Assembly (NCBI GenBank): GCA_948146395.1
Contig: OX411547.1
Coordinates: 54,427,566 to 54,491,565, forward strand
Direction: 5' to 3'
Length of the DNA: 64,000 nucleotides
From: Fragum whitleyi
Lineage: Eukaryota > Mollusca > Bivalvia > Cardiida > Cardiidae
Shown here: in pieces, positions 33,650-45,242 of the stretch
Layout of the letters: each line of letters starts with the position of its first letter
Position numbering within the stretch: position 1 is the stretch's first letter
Made by a program: the position numbers and the translations under genes
Notes under the pieces: generated by a model
What the model saw: the letters and a program-made list of their open reading frames with translations, nothing else
What the model was told of the DNA's origin: nothing
Databases searched by the model: none

Positions 33650-33770
33650 AACACTTTCGGGGCTTTTTTTATTGATTGGAGTTAGTTTTTGGAGTGAATA
33701 ACTTGAGGATTTCTGAGTAGTTTTGAATGGTTTCGATCGACATCGGTATCAATTTCACGATGTGGTTTAC
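33650..33770. mobile_element. Family F fragment, one arm
   Basis: 'gttttgaatggtttcgatcg' and 'tatcaatttcacgatgtggt' match the terminal arm of the family F elements at 39190-39600. The other half is absent. Confidence 0.55.
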
Positions 33771-34290
33771 TTTAAACTTTTTACAGCGTTGTTCTTTACA
33801 GGGCGTTTTTCTTCTTTAAAGGGGCATTTAAAGGACTACATCCCAATTCAAAATCGGCTCTTTTTTCCCGCTTGTGGCTGAGAAATTTCCCAAAATTACA
33901 GCTTATTTTTACAATGTATTAATTTATTTTACCCAAAATTAGTTTTCTTAAATATTTCCATTAATTGTATCATATAAAATATGTGATAAGACTCTAAAAT
34001 ATAGTTATTTGTCAATAAATCTTGAAAATGATGAATGTATCTTTTACTTATTACCTTCTTTCATTAACTCATGTTTCCCAATTCTTCTGAGAAGTGCGAT
34101 AAAATTCACAAAATCAACTGACTGAGGTCTCTTCCCAATTTCTAGTAAAAAAGCCATGCTTTACGCCATTTGTGTAACCTCAACACAAAACCTCCATTTG
34201 AGGCAGTCCACCACAAACTCTTTTTCTCAAGTGATGTCCTTTCTCCCTTTAGTTTACTACAGGAATTAAATAATAGTATTTTTGTCATTA
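33771..34290. other. No feature recognised
   Basis: AT-rich sequence up to the mariner-like element; no exon with acceptable borders was found. Confidence 0.4.
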
Positions 34291-34294
34291 CATA

Positions 34295-35694
34295 CGAGGG
34301 TTGTCCGGAAAGTTCATAGACACCATCTATTAAATACATACTGTTTGTCTATGCTTTTTTAACACTGCACGTCAATATTCAATATTATTCAAAGAGCCGC
34401 TACACAAATGTTCAAGGAGATTCTCTTGTTAATAATGAAATAACATAGAATTTTGTAAAGGCATATTGGTTGGGTCGGAGCACAAAATGACGCTGCAACG
34501 CAAGATATGACGTCGACGTAAAAATACTACTTCCTTTAGTCGAATCTAATAGTAACAATTACAGGTATTTATCGATGTTTTGTCTATATTTTTACCCACC
34601 TGTTATATTATTTTATGATTATAAAGAAAAAAACAAGCGTTGCCCACTTTTAGAAAAATATTTATTGCTTATAATCAGGGAAAAAAATAAACACAAAATT
34701 TTGCCGCTTCGTTTTGTAATCATATTACATTAATCCAAAATATCAAGGAAATTCGACTGAATATCAAGATACCACAAATTAACCATAAATGTTTCAACTA
34801 CTGCTGGTATCTGTGGCAAATTAAGGTCATGTGTATCCATGATTCCGTTCAGTCCTATAACATTGGGTATTCTTAAAAGCCAAACCCAAAACGCGCAAAA
34901 CTCATTTGTCTGTATTGTTCAATTATCAAAATGAATTTTCATTAGAAATCATTTCGTATAGACTTTTTCGACTATCATCCATTTCAACTGTTCACTTATC
35001 ATTGAAGATCGACTCTTTAAAATCACTACCAAACTTCGTTCTCAAAACCCTTTTTAATCGGACTGCGTTTCGTCATAATGACGTTCCCAACTAAACAGCA
35101 GACTTCGCATTAAAGGAGCTTTGATAAATATCATTTATTACTAGTTACTGGAAATTTCCAACTGAAAAATACCATATGTTGAAAAGGATTTGTAATTTAT
35201 TCATGTAATAGTTGTAAAAGGTTCAGATATGTTTTCTTCGCGTTACCCGGATTTTAAAGAAAAATGCAGAATAGACGCTGCTCCGCCGCAACGTCTGACG
35301 GCGTCATTTTCCGTTCCATCTCGCGCACGGTTTGCTATAATATTCTTCATTCACTCGAGTATTTATAAAGCGATCACTTTGAAAATAGTACAAGATAATA
35401 CTCATATATTGTACACAATAAGTTTGATATTCTAAAAAGATCTAAGCCTTGAAAAAATTGTTTTAGAATTCAATCGTTATCAGTAAATGCTTATAATTTC
35501 GACGTGCTCCGGGTACCGCTAGGTGGGGTTGCTAAGGCAACTGTCAAATACATGTCAATAAAAAAATTTGAACATTTTTCTTCGGGTATGAAGTCAGTAA
35601 TAATTAGGGTAGCGATTAACATAAGAATTATGAATAAAATGGGAGTAGTTAATGAAAATTTCAGACTGTCTACGAACTTTCCGGACAACCCTCG
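34295..35694. mobile_element. Mariner/Tc1-like non-autonomous element, 1.4 kb
   Basis: Left end CGAGGGTTGTCCGGAAAGTT (34295-34314), right end its complement AACTTTCCGGACAACCCTCG (35675-35694): 20 of 20 matching, then a similar GTAGACAG/ATAGAC zone. TA flanks both ends (34293-34294 and 35695-35696), as expected for mariner/Tc1 target sites. CGAGGG-type ends with an AAAGTT run are typical of mariner-like elements. The interior has only frames of 62-68 codons without a D,D(34-36)D/E pattern that I can see. It is either an internally replaced derivative or never coding. Confidence 0.8.
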
Positions 35695-36031
35695 TAATTG
35701 CAGCGCTTAAATTTTTGATGTCCATACATTGTAAAGGTACATATAAACGACATTTAGGTTATGCTATTACGATGTGATTAAAAGTTAAAAATTTTGGTTT
35801 AACCGAAATATATAACTTTATCATGCAATGAGGCCTGTATTGATGTAATAACACCAGCATGATAGCTTAAAACGATATCAGAGGCTGAGGCAGCCTTATC
35901 ATGATATTCTCCCAACCTCGCCAGTTAACATTGATATTTTTAGACAGTACCATATTATTCTCTATACGTCAACATAAGCTTTACGACAAACAGCCTATTC
36001 AAAATTTCTAATTTTGGGAGTTTTATCTTAA

Positions 36032-36982
36032 GGTTCATGTAAAGTGTTTGAGACCCAATTAAAAAGGCACTTAATTAGCCCAGAAAAAGCAGTATGTCCA
36101 GGTATATTATATATCAAAAGGAAGGTATTCATGAGCACAAGCAGTTAAGCAACATAAGACCGCCATAGCTATAGCGGTATAGCCAAAACATTGTGGAAAA
36201 GGGTCAATTTGTTCAGAACAAGCAACTGCACGACGGTTGGATAAAACTGCCCCATATTTTAACAAAGTACAGTCTAAAGTACTATCCAGGTAGTACTACA
36301 AACGTTGATATAAAACTCAGTCTCAAAAGGCTCTTTTGAAACAATCAATTTCTATTTATTTTGTCATCATACATGTCAAACCTGTTTGGTCCGTTTTCAA
36401 AATAGATGTTAGGTATGGTGCAACATCGTAACACCATAATATTGTGAATTATTTTCTGCGATTTATTTCAAATTATAGTTTTTTGATTCAATGATCTGTT
36501 ATACATTACTATATATTCATCATTCTCTGAAATAGAAAATGATACATTGCTAAACAACCTTACAGGTATATAAACTATTTATGTCCTTTTATGTTGTGAA
36601 AACACACCATACCTTACACAAAACTACACGTTTACAAAATTAGAGTGACATATGTATTTATAAAATAAGTCAAAATTAATTGCTTGCATAACTTCGTTTT
36701 GGGCCCGAATTTCATACCAACGGTTGTAGTACAACCTGGATAATACTTTAGAGTGTACTTTGTTAAAATATGAGCCTTTTTTTTACAACAGTCATGCAGT
36801 TGCTTGTTCTCTACAAAATGACCCTTTTCCACAATGTTTTGGCTATAGCTATGATAGTCTTATGTTGCTCAACTGCTTGTGCTCATAAATAGCTTCATTT
36901 TGGTATATAATATACCTGGACATACTGCTTTTTCTTGGCAAATGAACTGCCCTTATTTGGTCTCAAACACTTTACATGAACC
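36032..36982. mobile_element. Long-TIR element with TTAA flanks, copy 2 (951 bp)
   Basis: Same orientation as 27016-27986 and similar along its whole length, for example 'tctcaaaaggctcttttgaa', 'gcgatttatttcaaattata' and 'ttgcttgcataact'. Ends GGTTCATGTAAAGTGTTTGA and TCAAACACTTTACATGAACC are perfect complements, with TTAA at 36028-36031 and 36983-36986. The inner arms include 'ccaaaacattgtggaaaagg' (36183) and its partner 'ccttttccacaatgttttgg' (36823). Better preserved than copy 1. Confidence 0.85.
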
Positions 36983-36986
36983 TTAA

Positions 36987-38120
36987 TAGTCGAGGAATAA
37001 TCAATAGTCATCTTCTGTTATTGCGTTTATTTGCATACTATAGAACTATTTTATCCAATTTTCAATTTAAACAACTTGTAGATGGCATAGAGATTTTGTT
37101 TTAGAGAGTTTTGTACATACATGCATAGAACATAAAAAATTTTAATGCATAATAAGGCCAACGGCCCATACATATATAAGTACAAAAAATCATAGACAAA
37201 AATGTGAGGAAGGACAGTTTGTCCCATTAAATTTAACAAACAATATACATTTAATGGTTAATAGGTGTGCATAGCTTTTCTAAGAGGTATATCTAAGACA
37301 ATGCCAAGGTTGATCAACTATGTTTTGCCATTAAAATATTTGGTGTTAACCGTTTATTTGTCTTTCAATTTGTAGGTTCACGTTAAGAAAATATGATTAA
37401 TAAAATGTTATGGTGAGCGTCCAACTGTTGCAAATACTGTTTCTGACTGTTGAAGTAGTGCACCCTTTTATTTCAAATGAGATTGTCAAGCAAGAACATT
37501 TATGTTCTTTTGTATGAATTGATTTGGGTAAAATATATACGCACGTCAAAATGTATCCTATACCTGGCTATTGATGTAGTCTAATCTTACTTTAAATGAA
37601 TAATACAGATACATTGCTGTATTGCGTACCGCTAGTTCGTTTTTAGAGGACATACGTTGAGCAAATGATTGTATATCTGGATTTTCAGGGTATCTATGAT
37701 TGATATATTTGTCACGTATATCTTTATACAGAGGTCAAATTAATAAAAAGTGCAGTTCATCCTCGACTAAGCCATCTCAATAAATACAAAATCTATCTTC
37801 CCTTGGTATATGATATTGTCTACCCTTTTTTAATCATCAATGAAAGAGTTGAATTTCTAAATTTTGCTTAACATGTTCTAAACGTTTTTACTTCAACGAT
37901 TGTTATATATGGCTCTATTGAAATATTCGATTTAAACATAGTGTAGTAATAAAACTTTGGGTTTTCATATAACCTAGATCTCCATTTTTGTGAGTACTGA
38001 TCCTTTAATCATTGTGTGTAAGAATAGAGAAATTGTCTTTCATATTTGAAATTTTGACTTTCGCAAATATGACCAAAACCGTTACTATATAGCACTGTAC
38101 GTATTAAACTATTCTAAATC
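36987..38120. other. No gene recognised
   Basis: AT-rich. 'gagcgtccaactgttgcaaat' near 37414 resembles 'gatcgcccaactattgcaaat' at 55240, so a further low-copy repeat may be present. Confidence 0.35.
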
Positions 38121-38127
38121 GCTTACT

Positions 38128-38500
38128 CAGGGTTCCATTCATTCATTTCAAACACTCGCTTAAACCAATCAAAAACGCTCAATGATTACCGGAAAAGATA
38201 AGATCAACAAATACAATGTATATTAATAAAAAACATAGCTGGATAAAGTCGCGATTTCACTGACATACATGTAATTGAAATTGTAGGCATCTGGTTCTTG
38301 AAGAAAAATTAGGCCATTTTTGAAACTTGTATGCATACTCTATTCAAGGGAGGTAATGAATATCGCTGATTTTGTTCAGGATGAACAAATTTAGCGATAT
38401 TGGATTTCCTCCCTTTAATTTCCTTCAAAACTCGCTCCACATACTCATTCATTTTCATTACAAAATCATTCATCTTGTTCATTTTACGATGATGTTTGCT
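38128..38500. mobile_element. Family F palindromic element
   Basis: Central inverted repeat 'tatcgctgattttgttca' and 'tgaacaaatttagcgata' (38361-38400), flanked by 'caagggaggtaat' and 'tcctccctttaa'. The outer arms are 'attcatttcaaacactcgct' and 'ctccacatactcattcattt'. Confidence 0.75.
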
Positions 38501-38519
38501 GTAGCATGATGTGAAATAA

Positions 38520-38987
38520 CTTTAAAGTCAACTGGATGAAGCTACACACCAAATGTGTAGACTGTCCTTCTTGTGGTTTCATGAGACGAAGAATTTCATC
38601 TTTATTTCTGTGAAATGGGGTTCGTAGTGACGGGGCCAAATATTACATCGGGGCATGATGTGAAGTTGGTGGAGGACCATCAGATGATTACCCGAACCAA
38701 ATATGAAAGCTGTCTGCCTCGTGATATAAAAGGGATTTTAAAGAGTTTTTAAGATTTGCTATTTTATTTTCCGTGGTAATCAGAGTTTAAGATAGATTTC
38801 ATTTTTTCAAACGACGTTGGTACAGCTTGGACTAAATAACCATTCAAGTTTTAACAGGATTGGCCTACAAATTAGAAACAGAAGATGTTTAAGAAAGATT
38901 TTAGACTACGCTAGATGGACGATGAACATTCGAAGACCACAATAGCTCAGCTTGAGAATTTTGTGTTTTAAGTGAGCTAAAAACGTA
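38520..38987 (-). mobile_element. Family A copy, minus strand
   Basis: The hairpin end is reversed at 38944-38981 ('agctcagcttgagaattttg' then 'agtgagctaaaaa'), preceded by 'gaacattcgaagaccacaat'. The interior is decayed ('gaccatcagatgattacccg'); the 3' hairpin end is not evident. Confidence 0.55.
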
Positions 38988-39194
38988 CAGCACTGGTTTA
39001 CCTGAAATATTATGCAGACTCGCTACACTGCTCATTGCAATTCATAAATTATCGTCCTAAACGGTTTCGACTTTAAAAAACATAGCCAAGAAAGTTCATC
39101 TAAATATGCTTTTTTTTTTGCAGTATGATTTTGGTTATTTCGAAAGAAACTATCTTAAGATTTTGGGTTCATGTCAATCTAAGTGTACAGTGAA

Positions 39195-39600
39195 CAGTAT
39201 TTTGATATTACCAAGGTGAATGATTTTGGAATGATCTTAGAATGAAATTCAATGAGTGACTCTTTGTTGAAATTAAAGGAAGGTACTCAGATACCGCTTA
39301 TTTTGTTCAAGACGAACAAAATTAGCGATATTTATAATCTCCCTTTTATAAAAATGCATATATGTGTAATAAATAGCTTCCTGTGTCGGACGCATACAAT
39401 ATTTAATTATGTCAGTAAAATCGTGTATATTTTCGACCGACTTTATTTCGAATGTGATTGTTGATCTTATTTTGTGTTTTGAGCGTCTTAGAATGGTTTG
39501 GGTGAGTGTTTTGAATGAATGAATGATTTGAGCGCCGAGTGAGCGAATTATAATGGTTTTGATCTGAATGACGGTCAATTTCACGATGTTATTACATGTA
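39195..39600. mobile_element. Family F palindromic element
   Basis: Central pair 'accgcttattttgttcaa' and 'gaacaaaattagcgatat' (39293-39331). The arms are 'aaggtgaatgattttggaat' on the left and 'ggtcaatttcacgatgttat' on the right. The 137-codon minus frame covering it is an artefact. Confidence 0.75.
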
Positions 39601-39829
39601 CCAGTTAAACCTTTCTGACCTACACTTGGTTCGATATCAATTACCACATCCAAGAATTTATTCAGACTTGCTAATGAAATCTGCACGTAGACAAGAGTAG
39701 ACAGAGATCTAGGCTACGATTATTTTTTTTACTTTTTTATATGAATATATACATGTATTAATTTCTTGGCGTCAGCACAAATTTGACCAAAAAGGGTAAT
39801 TTGAAAGGTACATACAGTTAAGAAAATAA

Positions 39830-40225
39830 TGGAATTGACATGGTGAATGGTTTTGAAATTACATTGATTGAGTAAGGTGAGCAAGTCTTGGAATGAAATT
39901 AATGGGCATTGACGTAATATCGCAAATTTCGTTAAAGATGAAGAAAATTAGCGACATTCTATTCCCTCCAGTTTACAAAATACAGTTAAAGTACTAGAAA
40001 CAGATATATTAATAATTTAGCACCGGCAAAACACATGCTCTATAGTCCACGCCAGCCTTTAAACCTTGGAATGATTTGATCTTTTTGAATGCAGTTGTGG
40101 AGTGTTTTGTTTGATTTTGGAGCGTTTGTAAACTATTACGAAGCGTTTTAAATAATGAAAATGAGTGCTTTAATCACTGAGAGAGTAATTTAATTGTTTT
40201 ATTCGTGCTTGGTGTCGATTTTGTT
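39830..40225. mobile_element. Family F palindromic element, decayed
   Basis: 'attgacatggtgaatggttt' and 'attgattgagtaaggtgagc' on the left; core 'atatcgcaaatttcgtt' and 'gaagaaaattagcgac' at 39917-39957; right arm 'gtttgattttggagcgtttg'. Confidence 0.65.
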
Positions 40226-41005
40226 ATCTTATAAAATGAAATAAAATTCTGTATACGATTTTAGTTTAAGTTAAGCATATCGTATTTAGAAAAAAACGAT
40301 GGAATGTGCGTGACTAAAGGAATGAAACCAATTTTTGTGGCTTTTGAATTGTAGTTTTCATCAAGTCCAGATCAGTACTTATTTTATGAGTAAACAAATT
40401 GACAAAATCACTCACATAGGCACTGAGTATGTGTATTAGATATTCAATCTCTAAAAGCAAAATTTGATGCAAAAAATACACATCAAATCTCTTTAAGTAA
40501 CACCGTTACATAACTTAAATCTTCAAAACTTATTCAATTCGGATATCACTTAAGAATCTCTCTCTCTATATATATATATACCCTCCGTATTTTTCTGAAA
40601 TGATCCCTGGTCAAAAAACAAATAAGGGGTCTCTTCGTCTTCGGCGTGGACAAGGCCGGTTCGTTTTTCATACAAATAATGACTGTTTCCCTGTCGCTGC
40701 TCATAAAAGGTGTGTCAAAGACTAAGGCTTCAGTTGGCTGACATCTGCCAAGTTTGATTACATAGCGTGCCCTTTTTTTTGGTACTGTCTGACGCAGATT
40801 TCCCTTCCTCAATTGAAAGTCCCGAGAAATCAATATTTAGATGTGATATTGGAAAAAGGATATACTTTCCAATCTTGGCAAGCCATGGGTTCTAACTCTA
40901 CTCTGTTCTTAACTTTGGTAAGAGGTCGTTTTATTGTAAACTCGATGTTTTCGACCCAGATGATCTATTCTAACACTGAGAAGATTAGTTCATTACAATA
41001 GGTAA
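40226..41005. other. No gene; short CT/TA microsatellite
   Basis: A (TC)n-(TA)n run lies at 40557-40580. The 95-codon minus frame at 40546-40833 has mixed composition but no recognised motif or splice support. Confidence 0.35.
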
Positions 41006-41007
41006 CA

Positions 41008-41430
41008 ACATCATGAAATTGACAAGGTGAATGATTTCGGAATGATTTTGGAATGAAATTGAATGAGTGTGTGGAGCGAGTTTTGAGTGAATTTCGAGGA
41101 GGTAATCCATTATTGCTAATTTTGTTCAGAAAGAACAAAAATAGCGATATTTATTACCTCTCTTTAATAAAGTATACGTTTTTTTTCTGTTTGTGTGTCT
41201 TTGTGGACCAGTAAGACACTTTGAAATTCACATAGGCATAAAACCGTAGAATAAATTGATTGATTTGAATTAAATGATGATGGTCTTAAACGATTTTGAA
41301 ATAATTTCTAATGATTTCGGAGCGTTTTTGATCGGTTTGAGTGAGTGTCTGGAATGAATGAATGGGGCGCTGAGAGAGTGATATTGAATGGCTTTGATCG
41401 CAGTGAGTGTCAGTTTGGGGTGTTTTTAAC
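41008..41430. mobile_element. Family F palindromic element
   Basis: 'catgaaattgacaaggtgaa' begins the left arm; core 'attgctaattttgttcag' and 'gaacaaaaatagcgatat' (41112-41150) between 'gaggaggtaat' and 'attacctctctt'. The right arm is 'gatttcggagcgtttttgat' and 'gtgagtgtctggaatgaatg'. Confidence 0.8.
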
Positions 41431-41799
41431 TGTATGCTTGTCTTGCGTTCAATGTAAAACGCTAGAGAAATGTTTTAGAAAACTTTGAGAAGTATTACCA
41501 ACTTTGCAAGTATTTCACGTGTAAAGCTTGTTACATTTTTCTAAATTTTCATAAACGCGCTAACTTTCTAAACGCAGGACCGAATATCAACTTTTTGTAG
41601 GATACAATGAGTATCATGTTAACAATCAACAGTCATTAAATTGAAAATTGCGTTTAATTTTCTTTAACTGCCGACTACAATTGATAGACAAATAGAGAGG
41701 GTTCATTAACACATAGTTGCATCATTGTGAATTACACTTAACAAAACTTATAAAGGGACACTTTAATTTTAATGTAGAAAAATGTGTACTGTCAAAAAA

Positions 41800-42225
41800 A
41801 TCATGAAATTGACACTCATTCCGTTTGAAATCATTCAAAATTATTCACTCAACGCTCCAATCAATCATTCCAAAAACTCACTAAAATCGATCAGAAACAA
41901 TCCAAAGTCATTAGAAAATAATTCGAAATCGTTCGAGACGATCTAATTTCAATTCAAATCGATCAAATTGTTCTACGATTTTAATGGCTGGTTTGGATTT
42001 TAAAATGTATGATTGGTTCACAAAGACACACAGACAAAATAGCACGTATATTTCATTTAAGGTAGGTAGAAAAAGGCAGGTAAAAAATGTCTTATTTTCT
42101 TCATCTTGAACCAAATAAGCGATATTGGATTACACCCCTTTAATTTCAATCTAAAGTCACTTATTGGCACTCGTTCAATTTCATTTCAAAATCATTCCAA
42201 AATCCTTCAACCTTGTTACTTCGGT
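41800..42225. mobile_element. Family F palindromic element, opposite orientation
   Basis: Starts 'tcatgaaattgacactcatt'; the left arm 'aatcaatcattccaaaaact' corresponds to the reversed right arm of the 41008 copy. Core 'cttattttcttcatcttgaa' and 'ccaaataagcgatat' at 42090-42127. The right end is 'aaatccttcaaccttgttac'. Confidence 0.75.
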
Positions 42226-42316
42226 ATTTTTTGTTTGTTTCCTTTTTCTAATTATTGTGTGTGGTTATGTTCGGATGCTCTTCTGTCAGAGCGTATAAAC
42301 TTGCGATATTCATCCC

Positions 42317-42735
42317 AGCGTTCAGGATGATAAAAGCCGCGGCAATAGCGCAGTTGGTAGCGCGCCGGACTTCTAATCCAGGAGTCTTTATTCGCACGGG
42401 TTCGATCCCCGGCCGCGGCACTTATCCTTTCCGACATTTGTCTTCCACTAATGGGTAGATAATCGTAAACCTATGTGGAATAGCAACTGGAGGCTAAGAA
42501 AGGGATGTGGTGGTAGTACTGGTGTGAGAAATACCAGGAATCCATCGTTAGGTGCTCCAGTCGTCGCGATATAGCTGAAAGATTGTTGAAAGCGACGTAA
42601 AACCCTAATTCAAATCAAATCAGGATGATAAAAGGGGTGCAAACTAAATTATACCCGTTTTACACACAAATGCACGTTCAAAGTGGGTATAATTTGCAAA
42701 CAGTTTACATTGTTTTGTCATCTTGAACGAAGGGT
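42317..42735. mobile_element. Foldback element G, split by a SINE
   Basis: The left end 'cccagcgttcaggatgataa' and the right part 'ggataaaa...acattgttttgtcatcttga' then 'acgaaggg' together match the 58797-58934 palindrome. The SINE at 42337-42619 sits 20 bases inside the left end. Right-part 'aaattatacccgttttacac' and 'aaagtgggtataattt' form the inner stem. Confidence 0.75.
42337..42619 (+). mobile_element. Complete tRNA-Arg-like SINE with 15-bp target duplication
   Basis: The head folds as a tRNA: acceptor GCCGCGG pairs with CCGCGGC, A box 'tagcgcagttgg', anticodon loop CTTCTAA (TCT, Arg) in 'ccggacttctaatcc', and a perfect B box GGTTCGATCCC. The body follows ('gggtagataatcgtaaacct', 'tggaggctaagaaag', 'gtgagaaataccaggaatcc', 'ttaggtgctcc') and ends 'taattcaaatcaaa'. 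TCAGGATGATAAAAG flanks it at 42322-42336 and 42620-42634, identical 15 of 15. This is the reference copy for at least nine fragments in the window. Pol III would transcribe it from the A and B boxes. Confidence 0.9.
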
Positions 42736-43354
42736 TAGTTACGACTTTGATTGAGTTTAGCTTCCAATATGAAATTTTAACACAGGTATATTTAATAAAA
42801 GAAGAGTCCAATATATTTGAAAACAAATTAAATCATTCACATCTTCACAAAAAAAAATCGTTTATTTCTTGCATTTTATTATTCTTTTCTTTTTTAAAAA
42901 AAGGAAACAAAAATTCTAAAAAAAAACTGTTAAAAACAAAAGTATTTTCCGACTTTGTTTCAACAGATAAAAATTCCCTATTCATGAATAAAATGCAATT
43001 TGATTATTGTGGCCCGTCTCGCTAAAGGGGGCGTCTTGAAACCTCGTAAAATAAATATTTGAAAAGGTGGTTTGTGTTCGCAGAGGTCAACTTGATTGCA
43101 TATTTTTATAGAAAAAAAAATTTTTATCGAATCATTGAATAATGACTCTAGTTTCAGAAAATCTTATGAAGCGTAAAAGTATCGACCCCGGTTAAAACGG
43201 TGGGTCCAGGAGGTTCGGACATGAAAAATGGGTTTCGTTTTCCTAGTATTTGCACAATTTTTTATAATTCCATTATGCCGAGTTAGAATTTTTTTAAAAC
43301 GTCTTTTTTTAAACGATTCTGCCTAATTATTTTGTCAACAAAATTCAAGTACAA
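42736..43354. other. No gene recognised
   Basis: 'cctcgtaaaataaatatttg' near 43042, followed by 'cagaggtcaac', has a near-copy at 53372 ('ttcgtaaaataaatatctta ... tagaggtcagc'), an unclassified short repeat. The 100-codon frame at 42723-43025 is A-rich and is not called. Confidence 0.35.
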
Positions 43355-43359
43355 AGATG

Positions 43360-43445
43360 GAAGACAGTGTAGCCTAAGATCAGACTGCACAAATGTGCAG
43401 GCTGATCTTAGTCTATATTGTCTGCCAAAGCCCTTTTCACAAGTG
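43360..43445. mobile_element. Family L hairpin MITE, fragment
   Basis: 'agcctaagatcagactgcac' and 'gtgcaggctgatcttagtct' form a hairpin of about 20 bp per arm around AAAT, matching the core of 18077 and 47483. Confidence 0.6.
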
Positions 43446-44330
43446 GAATATGTGTCGATCTGGAGGAGAATTGTTAATTGAAATTCTGCATGGAAATGAA
43501 TTTTGGGCTTCAGATGGGGTTAGTTTGAGCCCCCCTCCCTCCGAACCCCCGTTGGATCCGCCGGTGGATTAAGATGTGCTAACAATGCAGATTGACCATG
43601 ATCGACAGTTTTCTCACTGGTCCGATTATCCCTTTCTTGTCTGACAGGTCACAGTTCAGAATGAATGTCTTCTTTCCTTTATGGCTTTTATTTCCTTATT
43701 TATAAACCAGTAAATATATATCAGAGATGCATTCGAATACAACTTAGAAAAAGGAAAAAAAATAGGCATTTTTTATTAGGCAAAATCTGATGAAATAACT
43801 ATATACTGGCGTTTCCTGGGGTCGAACTCCTTACTGATAGCAAAACAAGTGCGTTGTTGAAAGGCGAACGGTTCTTCTGTTTAACCCTCACAGCTAATCC
43901 GCGGACTAATAAAAGAGTTAACCAAATAGTATTTACGCGTAAATGACTACTCCCAGGGGCAATTCATTTTATGATGAAAAAATAATTTTTCAATATTAAC
44001 AATTAAAATGTTATTTTTTCTTCCTCACAATAACAATTTTAAGTATTATTTATTTCATTTAATTTTCCCTTCTAGTTAAATTGATGTCAATCGAAAACAA
44101 TTTAAGTAAGGCTAGAAGAAGATATTATTTTCTACTATCTCATTAAACATTCATCCCCAGAAAGCAATGAAAAGATATGCAATCTTTAAATAAAAAACAA
44201 TCCTTATTCGGAGACGTCAGTGCTGATAAGTCTCTTAAAGTACGTTCATAGATACGTGAATGTACTAATTCTCGAGTGAGTGCCCGGTGGGCATTTCTCT
44301 ATCTTTAATTTTCTCTCTCTCTATCCCTCT
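43446..44330. other. No gene recognised
   Basis: AT-rich with a C/CG-rich patch near 43530-43565. No exon or repeat family identified. Confidence 0.4.
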
Positions 44331-44339
44331 ACATTAATA

Positions 44340-45070
44340 TATTGAAGGTAATGGCCGATTTTGAGAGAGAAATGGAGAATTGAGTGTGGGGAGGAGAAGT
44401 GTGGAATGTGAGACAGGAGGGGGAAATTGAAAGAGGGTAATTTTAGTGTGAGAATGACAGGAGAGATTGTGAGATAAGGTAGAGAACAGTGTGTGAGGGA
44501 GAGAGCGATTGTGAGCGAGAGTTAGTTGTGAGAGAGAGAGAGTGGGTGTGAGAGAGAGTGGGATGTGAGGGAGAGAGTGGGTGTGAAAGAGAAGCGGCAG
44601 TGTAAGGGAAAGAGTAGGGTGTGTGGATGAGAGGGAGCGTAATGTGAGAGAAAAGGGTGTAAAGAGAGAGTGAGGTGAAAGAGAGTGGGGTGTTAAAGAG
44701 AAGGTTGTGAAAGTGGGGGCGGGGTGTGAGAGAAAGGGTGGTGAGAGAAAAAGAGAGTAGGTTTGAGGTAAAGAGCGGGATGAGAAAGATTGGGATGCGT
44801 GAGGGAGATATAGTGGAAATGTAAGGGAAAGAGTGGGGCGTGCGGGAGGGAGAGGGTGTGAGGGAAAGAGACTTGGTGTGAGGGAGGGAGAGAGTGTGAT
44901 GTGAGGGATAGAGTGGAGTGTGAGAGAATGAGAGTGTGGCATGAGAGAAAGTGGAGGCAGATTTTAAAATGTGGGAGAGGGTGGAGGGTTGTATGGCGGA
45001 AATAGAGGGGAGGGAGAGTGTATGGTATGAGAGGGGTGCAGTGATGAGAAGGTGTGTAAAATTGAGCGAT
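44340..45070 (+). repeat. Purine-rich GTGAGAGA imperfect minisatellite
   Basis: About 700 bases made almost only of G, A and T in 'gtgtgagagagagagtgg'-type units of irregular length. The 202-codon minus frame it contains (Ser, Pro, Leu and His only) is low-complexity and not a gene. Confidence 0.85.
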
Positions 45071-45120
45071 GAGAAGTTGTAATGAGCCGAATATGCACCA
45101 TTTACAATATGTTTCGTGAA

Positions 45121-45242
<122 letters not shown>

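Noticed and set aside
39273..39686. 137-codon minus frame
   Set aside because: Lies wholly inside a palindromic family F element; no domain pattern and the other copies are closed.
42337..42421. Functional tRNA-Arg(TCT) gene
   Set aside because: The head folds well but has an enlarged variable region, is followed by the SINE body and is flanked by a target duplication around the whole unit.
44334..44942. 202-codon minus-strand open frame rich in Ser, Pro, Leu and His
   Set aside because: It is the translation of an imperfect GTGAGAGA repeat; composition and periodicity follow the DNA repeat.
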